DNA of 64,000 bases from Pedobacter nanyangensis (lineage in GTDB: Bacteria > Bacteroidota > Bacteroidia > Sphingobacteriales > Sphingobacteriaceae). Location of the stretch: contig NZ_QMHO01000009.1 in the NCBI RefSeq assembly GCF_003313505.1, positions 1 to 64,000 of the forward strand. The letters run 5' to 3'. The notes beneath the pieces are model-generated. The model saw only the letters and a program-made list of their open reading frames with translations. It was not told the origin of the DNA and did not search any database. Positions 58,576 to 64,000 of the stretch are shown here, piece after piece (positions within the stretch are counted from its first letter, which is position 1; every line of letters starts with the position of its first letter). The position numbers and the translations under genes were made by a program.

Positions 58576-61572
58576 TTACAATTTCAGTTTTAAGGTAGCT
58601 CCGTAATTAAAACTTGGGATATATGAACTGTTAAACAACGAGCTTTCGGTACCTGCCCAAGTTGATCGTACCTTTGCCATATTATTAAAGAAGTTGTTTG
58701 CGAAGAAAGAAATGGTTGCGAACCTTCCAATTTCCTTAGTTACTGCAAAATTTGCCGAATAGTAGTTTGAAAGTGTAGCCCGGTTAAAATAGTAGTTGGT
58801 GTTACTTTTTACCACCAGTTTAGCCAATTCGTTGTACAAGGCAGGATCGTTGGTTTTGGCCCAAAGGAATTTTTCTGCAAATGGGATTCTTGCAGATAAA
58901 TCATCGAGGCTGGTATAATAATCTGGATACAATCCCACAAAACGGTTTCCACCATAAATATCTGATGATTTTGCCGAGGGATCATAGGCATCTTTGCTAT
59001 CTAGTACAATTCCCCTGCTTCCATTTTTCCGCTCACTCAAGTTTTGAGAATATTTATATAAAGAAGCCTCTAGTTTAGCCGAAAAAATAAGCCTGAGTTT
59101 AGGAATATGGGTGCTGATGGTTAAGTTCATGTCCATCGATTTAGATATCTCGCCATTGGCTGATCTTGCGCCTCCGATAAAAAAACCAATGTACTTGTAA
59201 GGCTGGCCATTTGCCATCGCTACGTTAGAACTTGGTGTATAAGCAGATACCGTTTCTTCTAGTCCTTTATAATAATAATAGTTTCCATCAACCCTTAAGG
59301 TGGTTTTTAGCGCCTTGATCTGTTTAAAATCTACAGTCCATGTGATCCTATTTCTGGTAACTGGAGAACCATTGGTGGTAATTCCGTTAGACATGAAAGC
59401 GTAGGTTGAATTGTAAGAAAGTGTTTGTGCTGGCTGTGCACCGGTTTTATCCGTTACGGTAATCATTCCGGTTTGCTGATCCACAGAATATATTCTATTT
59501 GCCGAGGGAATGGTAGAAGCCTCTAAATGGGTTTGGGTGGTAAAATTATAATAAAAAGGCTCGTATCTGGTAACGGCAACATAAGGATTAGTTGTTTTAT
59601 CCTGCGCAGCAGTGATGTACAATCGGTTGCCGGCAATGGTTATTCCCAAGGCTATTTCATATTGCGTGTTACTTTGCCATTTCAAATCGGGGTTAAATAT
59701 TCTGGTTCTAGGCAGCGTATAATAGGCATAAAATGTATCGCCATTGGCTGTGGTTGCAGGTGGAAACGTCAAAATATCTCTATATGATGGTGTAGCATAT
59801 AAGACATCAAACCCCGGCAATTTCACTGTTTTACCCCAAGCTACTTTAATACTAAGATCTTCTACCAGCAGTTTTTGTCGTTCCCAAAAAGTATATTTTA
59901 CATTTGCCCTGGGAGACCAGTTCATAATATTGCCGTATTCAGAACCATTGATGGCTGTAATTTCTGACCTTACGCCGGCCACTAACTGTAAACTAGATTT
60001 GTTAATAGGGATGTTGAGGGCATCTTCCACGTAAGCGGCGTAGTTGTAGGTAAAAGACTCTTGGTCATAACGATATTCACGCCAGGTTGGCGCATAACGC
60101 AAATCATCGTAATAATTGCCCCTTCCATTATTGCCGCTTCCGGTAAAATCGGCACCCAGTAACAAATTATTTCCTAGTATTCCCATTTGCTTAAACCAAT
60201 TTGCTTTTAAGCGGGCATTATAATTAACCAATTTGTTATCGATATATTCCTTTTCATACCAAAATCCCCTTGGAATAAGAATAATTGGTGCATTTGGATC
60301 AACGTCATAAAGCTGGCCTACATGGTAACCCTCTTGTTTAGTTCTAATAGATACCTCAGAGGCCGTGGTTGACTTAAGAACATTGTTCTCTCTGAGCTTA
60401 TCATTGTAACCTACATTTCCGGAAGCCTCTAAACTGGTAATCCATGGTTTATTCAGCAGCCATTTAGCTGAAAAGTTTGCCCTAACAACATTGTCTTTAA
60501 CTTTTGTGTAAGTATTGCCAAACAGATCTGGGTCATTTTCTGAATTATATCCGCCTATGTTGCCCGTAACACCAAAATTTAGGGTAATAGGCTGGCCATT
60601 CTTCTTATTAAATGTGTTGGTATAATTAAGCGACAAGCCATTACGCTGATAAGTAGTGTAGGGAGAAGCCAAACTAGCTACGGACTTTGTATGTTCCACA
60701 TTAAAATTAAGTACACCAACATTATCGCCCAAGTTAATACCCTTACTTAAGGCAACCTGTTTGGTATTAGGCCTGGTTTGAAATTCTAACAAATAGGGTG
60801 ACAAGCCCTTACGGGTATTTATTTTCACCATACCGTTAGTCATATCCCCATGCTCTACAGAGGGAATACCCGTAATAATTTCTATAGATTCGACATTACT
60901 CGTAGAAATATTCTTGGTATCGGGGCCATCGTAATCAAGGTTTGCGCCCCTTAGTGCATTATTGGTAATACGTACACCATCAACTTCCAAACCCACTCCA
61001 AAAGTAGGGTTTCCTCGTTCACCAGCATTTCCATTAATCTGAAAATACTGTCGAACCGTAGTGGCCAAATGAAGTTGACCAGCTGTTTTACCTCCCGGAA
61101 GCAGCGCCGTTACGTCGGTTACATTCTGCATCTGTAAATGATCAAGTGCTTTACGGTCCATCACAAAAGAGGTTGCCAAATCAGTACCTTTTTTTGCGGT
61201 AATTTCAACTTCCGAAAGGGTAAGGTTGTCCTCGTCCATCAAGAAAATCAGTTCGGTAAGGCTTTTGCTCATTACATATTCCGTTTCTTTTTTTACAAAG
61301 CCCAGGTACTGAATGCTGATTTTAACTTTTCCGGAGGGGATATTTTTAAGGGTAAAATTGCCTTTGGCATTGGCAGTAGCCCATTGGCCACTGGCAGGAA
61401 CAGAAACAATGGCAAATTCTACTGGCTCCTGGTTACGTCGGTTAAGTACTTTACCCGATATGGTGTATTGCGCATGCGAAGTTTCTGCAAAACCCAAAAA
61501 AACCGCAAAAAAAAGCAAAATAATTTTTAAGCTTCCTCTAAACTGCAACAAATACACTGAAAATATACCCAT
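58576..61572 (-). CDS. TonB-dependent receptor with carboxypeptidase-like N-terminal domain
   Basis: A 998-residue outer-membrane receptor. It has a signal peptide (to about residue 35), a CarboxypepD_reg-like domain (about 36-115, ISGKVLNRRNQEPVEFAIV), a plug (about 120-240, with IEIITGIPSVEHGDMTNGMVKINTRKG) and a 22-strand-type barrel ending FNYGATLKLKL. The ATG at 61572 is chosen because it precedes the signal peptide and lies downstream of the predicted promoter; a TTG at 61626 is too close to the start of transcription. It heads an operon with a lipoprotein, a barrel protein and a peroxidase. The substrate is probably a metal complex, judged from the operator. Confidence 0.9.
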   Translation of the reverse strand: MGIFSVYLLQFRGSLKIILLFFAVFLGFAETSHAQYTISGKVLNRRNQEPVEFAIVSVPASGQWATANAKGNFTLKNIPSGKVKISIQYLGFVKKETEYVMSKSLTELIFLMDEDNLTLSEVEITAKKGTDLATSFVMDRKALDHLQMQNVTDVTALLPGGKTAGQLHLATTVRQYFQINGNAGERGNPTFGVGLEVDGVRITNNALRGANLDYDGPDTKNISTSNVESIEIITGIPSVEHGDMTNGMVKINTRKGLSPYLLEFQTRPNTKQVALSKGINLGDNVGVLNFNVEHTKSVASLASPYTTYQRNGLSLNYTNTFNKKNGQPITLNFGVTGNIGGYNSENDPDLFGNTYTKVKDNVVRANFSAKWLLNKPWITSLEASGNVGYNDKLRENNVLKSTTASEVSIRTKQEGYHVGQLYDVDPNAPIILIPRGFWYEKEYIDNKLVNYNARLKANWFKQMGILGNNLLLGADFTGSGNNGRGNYYDDLRYAPTWREYRYDQESFTYNYAAYVEDALNIPINKSSLQLVAGVRSEITAINGSEYGNIMNWSPRANVKYTFWERQKLLVEDLSIKVAWGKTVKLPGFDVLYATPSYRDILTFPPATTANGDTFYAYYTLPRTRIFNPDLKWQSNTQYEIALGITIAGNRLYITAAQDKTTNPYVAVTRYEPFYYNFTTQTHLEASTIPSANRIYSVDQQTGMITVTDKTGAQPAQTLSYNSTYAFMSNGITTNGSPVTRNRITWTVDFKQIKALKTTLRVDGNYYYYKGLEETVSAYTPSSNVAMANGQPYKYIGFFIGGARSANGEISKSMDMNLTISTHIPKLRLIFSAKLEASLYKYSQNLSERKNGSRGIVLDSKDAYDPSAKSSDIYGGNRFVGLYPDYYTSLDDLSARIPFAEKFLWAKTNDPALYNELAKLVVKSNTNYYFNRATLSNYYSANFAVTKEIGRFATISFFANNFFNNMAKVRSTWAGTESSLFNSSYIPSFNYGATLKLKL

Positions 61573-61633
61573 TAGACTAAATTGCACCTTATATTGCCGA
61601 CAGAAGAGCGAACAGCCATCTAGCAAATTGCCG

Positions 61634-61663
61634 CAAATATAACGTTATTTAGACTAAGTCAAA
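61634..61663 (-). promoter_or_regulatory. Promoter of TonB receptor operon
   Basis: On the minus strand, TTTG (61660-61663), an 18-bp spacer and TATATTTG (61634-61641) match the Bacteroidota consensus. Transcription should begin near 61627, giving a leader of about 55 nt before the ATG at 61572. Confidence 0.8.
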
Positions 61664-61666
61664 ATA
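61646..61666. promoter_or_regulatory. Operator palindrome overlapping promoter (metalloregulator-like)
   Basis: Two 10-bp half-sites, TATTTAGACT and (complementary strand) TATTTTGACT, flank one central base, matching at 9 of 10 positions. The site covers the -33 box and the spacer, so a bound protein would block RNA polymerase. Size and AT-rich TTAGACT core are like Fur- or DtxR-type boxes. The identity of the regulator is inferred. Confidence 0.65.
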
Positions 61667-61861
61667 AAAACACAACTATAAGTTGTAAAAAATATGTAGT
61701 GTACAGGAACAAGCCAAAAGTGAACAGCCTCATTTTTCTCTTTGGACTAAACAAAGTCCTATGGCGAAAGCGCTCAGTTGACCAACCAATTTTTGTTTAC
61801 GGCCTCGTTAACACCTATACCTAAAGAGGTATAAGAAAGCGGCACGAATGTTTGGAGTAAT

Positions 61862-62653
61862 TTAAGAGCTGGCATGCAAAGGATATTTGATTTCTACGTG
61901 GAAACCATTGCCAACACTAGACTGAATCTGATATTCAGCATTGATCATTTGTAAGCGACTTTGGATATTCTGCATGCCGATACCACTTCGCTGTTTAAGT
62001 ACTTCCATGTCAAAACCTTTTCCATTATCTTGATAAGCAATAAACAAGTTGGTTCCTTGGATACCAAAAAGCATTTTGATTTCAGTTGCTTGCGCATGTT
62101 TAAGGGTATTATCAACCAATTGCGTAAGTACCCTAAATAGCGCCAGCGAAGTCTTTTCGGGCAGTTCAACCTCTTCCAAATCATTCTCATGCACCAAAGT
62201 AATTTTGATCTGATCGGTGTTATTGATCAGGTTCACAAAAGCTTCGATGGTTGTAAAAAGACCAAAAACTGCCAAACCAGGTGGCGAAAGATCATGTGAA
62301 ATATGTCTCACATCTACGATCATCTTATCGATCAATTCCTTGGCATCGGCAAGTACCTCTTCTTGCGCTGCATCAAGTTTATTCCTTAAAGAATTGAGCA
62401 TTAGCTTAATGGCCGATAAGGTCCCTCCTATCTCGTCGTGCAAATCTTGGCCAATCCTTTTACGTTCAATTTCCTGCGAATCGATTACCGCATTTAAAAG
62501 CTCCTTTTGCTGCGTTATTTGAGTTTCCTGCAGCTCCCTTCGCTGTTTCCAAACCATGTTCTGATTACGGATGTAGAACAGCAGGAACGCTGCAACAATG
62601 ATAAACAAAAGCAACACCCCATAAAAAACCAGCAAATAAACGTTATCTATCAT
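61862..62653 (-). CDS. Sensor histidine kinase (HisKA_3/NarX-type)
   Basis: A 263-residue kinase with a single N-terminal membrane helix (about 6-28), a short coiled coil, and a HisKA_3 dimerisation domain with the phospho-acceptor His72 in GQDLHDEIGGTLSAIK. The HATPase domain follows (about 150-260) with DNTLKHAQA (N box), DNGKGFD and SGIGMQNIQSRL (G boxes). There is no sensory domain beyond the membrane segment. No response regulator is adjacent in the window. It overlaps the upstream membrane-protein gene by 11 bp, so the two are likely co-translated, and that protein may be the sensor. Confidence 0.92.
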   Translation of the reverse strand: MIDNVYLLVFYGVLLLFIIVAAFLLFYIRNQNMVWKQRRELQETQITQQKELLNAVIDSQEIERKRIGQDLHDEIGGTLSAIKLMLNSLRNKLDAAQEEVLADAKELIDKMIVDVRHISHDLSPPGLAVFGLFTTIEAFVNLINNTDQIKITLVHENDLEEVELPEKTSLALFRVLTQLVDNTLKHAQATEIKMLFGIQGTNLFIAYQDNGKGFDMEVLKQRSGIGMQNIQSRLQMINAEYQIQSSVGNGFHVEIKYPLHASS

Positions 62654-63287
62654 CTTCCTTTTTTATTAGCGAGAAGCCCTTGGCAAAGGCTAGATACATT
62701 CCCAAAACCAAAATGGAATGTATATCCCAGATAATATTGTTTAATGTACGATTAGAACTCACAAATACAAAATAATTAGAAAGAATAAAAATGATTGTAG
62801 CCGTTGGAAAATAAATTAATATACCAATATTGATCCAACTTTTGGGCTGTTTCAAAAAATCTTCCACAAAACCACTATTATACAAAAATATTAGGCAAAC
62901 AGCGGTAATCAGTATGGCCTCCACCGGTCTGGCGTAAGTATTAAACTCATAAATACTCTGAAAAAAAAGAAAATTGAGAATAAAAGCAACTGGCAGTAAA
63001 ATAATGGCGCAAAACAGCACTTTCCTTATCGCTCTATTTTCGAAAATAAGTAAAAAATAAGTGAGTAAAAATATCGTTTCGCCTATGGTATAAAGATGCA
63101 GCAAAGGCAAATTCCTAATACCTCTATTACTTAAATAAATACCTGCTGCATTTACCAATCCGGCAAATATCAAGTAGTAAAACAGCGTTTTGCTTTCCTT
63201 TCCAGCTATTTTGTACTTAAATAAAAATATTCCAATTGGAATAAGAATGCTTAAAGGCACCAAAACTGCTGTTAATATATCTTTCAT
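62643..63287 (-). CDS. Integral membrane protein, possible sensor partner of histidine kinase
   Basis: A 214-residue protein with about seven hydrophobic helices spread over the whole length. It is not a recognised transporter. Its stop overlaps the histidine kinase start by 11 bp, and the kinase has only one membrane helix, so it may supply a sensing or membrane module (inferred). A frameshifted small membrane protein gene lies 18 bp upstream. Confidence 0.75.
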   Translation of the reverse strand: MKDILTAVLVPLSILIPIGIFLFKYKIAGKESKTLFYYLIFAGLVNAAGIYLSNRGIRNLPLLHLYTIGETIFLLTYFLLIFENRAIRKVLFCAIILLPVAFILNFLFFQSIYEFNTYARPVEAILITAVCLIFLYNSGFVEDFLKQPKSWINIGILIYFPTATIIFILSNYFVFVSSNRTLNNIIWDIHSILVLGMYLAFAKGFSLIKKEDDR

Positions 63288-63305
63288 TTATGTTTTTATA
63301 TTCGA

Positions 63306-63480
63306 TCATTTTGTTTGCTTCTGCATAGGGCCAAAAATCAGCAGTGTTAACACGAAAAAAATGGCATGCATTACCAAATAAGACGTGTCGCTTCTGTATT
63401 ACGACCGGCAAAAGTGAAATAATTAGAGAGGTTAAAATGATTAAGGCTATTGCAAAGTAGCTTACAATGCCATCGTTCAA
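63306..63480 (-). pseudogene. Small two-helix membrane protein, frameshifted
   Basis: The ATG at 63480 starts a hydrophobic helix (YFAIALIILTSLIISLLPVV). Near codon 30 the frame leaves the hydrophobic pattern, while a second frame supplies SYLVMHAIFFVLTLLIFGP and ends at 63306 just before the next gene. Removing one base near 63391 would give a protein of about 57 residues with two helices. It is either a pseudogene or a sequencing error; read straight through, the first frame would run into the following gene. Confidence 0.5.
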
Positions 63481-63614
63481 GCTTTTGGCTAAACTGGGCC
63501 AGTTGTTAACAATGTCACTTCGATAAAGATAATGTTGGGGTATAAAAGCGAGCGTACTTGTTATACTTACAACAATATGGTGTAGATATTAAGATAATGG
63601 TCCTTAATAAATTT

Positions 63615-63648
63615 TTATTTTCGGGCTATCTGGATAGCCCGAAAATAA
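63615..63648. terminator. Strong palindromic terminator
   Basis: TTATTTTCGGGCTATC and its exact complement form a 16-bp stem with a 2-nt core, with A/T tracts on both ends. It lies 95 bp beyond the stop of the acidic protein gene at 63744 and probably terminates it. Confidence 0.75.
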
Positions 63649-63743
63649 CTTGCGAAAAAATTATATCGATCGCAGTTTGCAAAGGTAAAATCGCAAAAAA
63701 GCTCTCTACCTCATTTTTCCGCCATCGCACCTAGTGCATAGCA

Positions 63744-64000
63744 TTAAACAAATAATGGGCTCTTAGGGTCGCACTTATCAGGACAAGGTTGGGTAAAATC
63801 GTAAATTTCTGTGTCATCATCGTCGTCATCACCTTCAACTGTACCGCCTAGCTGATTTTTATAGATAATATCGGCACCGTCCTTGTCAACAGGTACAATT
63901 ACTGCAGTAACATCATCATCAAGATCCATATCCGATTCTTTCACCGCAAAATAGGCCCTTACGCCTTGTAGCTCGTTAATGGTGGTTCCGTCAGCACGTA
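63744..64000 (-). CDS. Acidic hypothetical protein, 5' end beyond window
   Basis: The minus-strand frame is open from the window edge to the stop at 63744, at least 85 codons, so the gene continues outside. Visible sequence is rich in Asp (a run of six) and ends with two cysteines in QPCPDKCDPKSPLFV. A GTG at 63944 could serve as a start, but the codons before it also read as protein (GTTINELQGVRAYFAV), so the true start is probably upstream. The family is not recognised. Confidence 0.6.
   Translation of the reverse strand, partial: RADGTTINELQGVRAYFAVKESDMDLDDDVTAVIVPVDKDGADIIYKNQLGGTVEGDDDDDDTEIYDFTQPCPDKCDPKSPLFV

Noticed and set aside
63217-63480. An 87-codon frame read straight through as one protein
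   Set aside because: After about 30 codons it loses the membrane-protein pattern and overlaps the next gene by 71 bp; a frameshifted 57-residue protein fits better.

Overview
The window looks like a chromosome segment from a member of the Bacteroidota, most likely family Sphingobacteriaceae (Pedobacter-like). The signs are Bacteroidota-type promoters (TAnnTTTG with an upstream TTTG), SusC-style carboxypeptidase-like plus plug proteins, a TonB receptor operon with Bacteroidota-specific families, DUF4833, and a hexuronate operon typical of plant-polymer degraders. Family level is inference from protein resemblance; no search was run.

Positions 1-27543 are accessory DNA: two genomic islands in tandem at the 3' end of a tRNA-Lys(TTT) gene (27529-27601, minus). 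Each island ends in the same module: a small conserved gene, an 85-bp conserved non-coding element, a variable cargo slot, a tyrosine recombinase (the two copies differ at about 16 of 406 residues), a stem-loop, a terminator and the tRNA 3'-end att sequence. Island 1 (1-8147, left end outside the window) carries an XRE-type regulator facing a four-gene operon whose second product looks like two fused nucleotidyltransferase-HEPN units. Its cargo slot holds a solitary OLD-family ATPase/TOPRIM nuclease. Island 2 (8148-27543) carries an RND efflux operon that also encodes a patatin phospholipase, TolC, a DUF4833 protein, a coiled-coil protein, a membrane adenylate/guanylate cyclase and a DUF1269-like protein. 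Divergent from it are an AraC regulator, a zinc alcohol dehydrogenase, several short-chain dehydrogenases (some broken), a second DUF1269-type protein and a universal stress protein. Its cargo slot holds a proteasome/HslV-like Ntn hydrolase. No conjugation or mobilisation genes are visible.

From 27.6 to 39.8 kb lies a minus-strand hexuronate operon read from uxaB to an aldehyde dehydrogenase: tagaturonate reductase, altronate dehydratase, KduI, a fructuronate reductase-type SDR, UxaC, KDG kinase, KDPG aldolase, an ExuT-like importer and a GapN-like dehydrogenase. Together these take galacturonate to pyruvate and glyceraldehyde-3-phosphate, and probably on to 3-phosphoglycerate with NADPH. Two palindromes lie upstream of uxaB.

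From 39.8 to 54.3 kb are mostly single genes: a 1923-residue alpha-2-macroglobulin-family protein with an embedded TonB-plug domain, YceH, an NlpC/P60 hydrolase, a universal stress protein, a sterol-desaturase-like hydroxylase with an alpha/beta hydrolase, a 2,5-dioxovalerate-type aldehyde dehydrogenase and an Xaa-Pro aminopeptidase. REP-like repeats lie between them.

From 54.4 to 61.7 kb a minus-strand operon encodes a TonB-dependent receptor, a lipoprotein with a lamin-tail-like region, an outer-membrane barrel and a di-heme cytochrome c peroxidase. Its promoter has an almost perfect palindrome between the -33 and -7 boxes, suggesting metal-responsive control. The window ends with a histidine kinase, a membrane protein, a frameshifted small membrane protein and a partial acidic protein cut by the edge.
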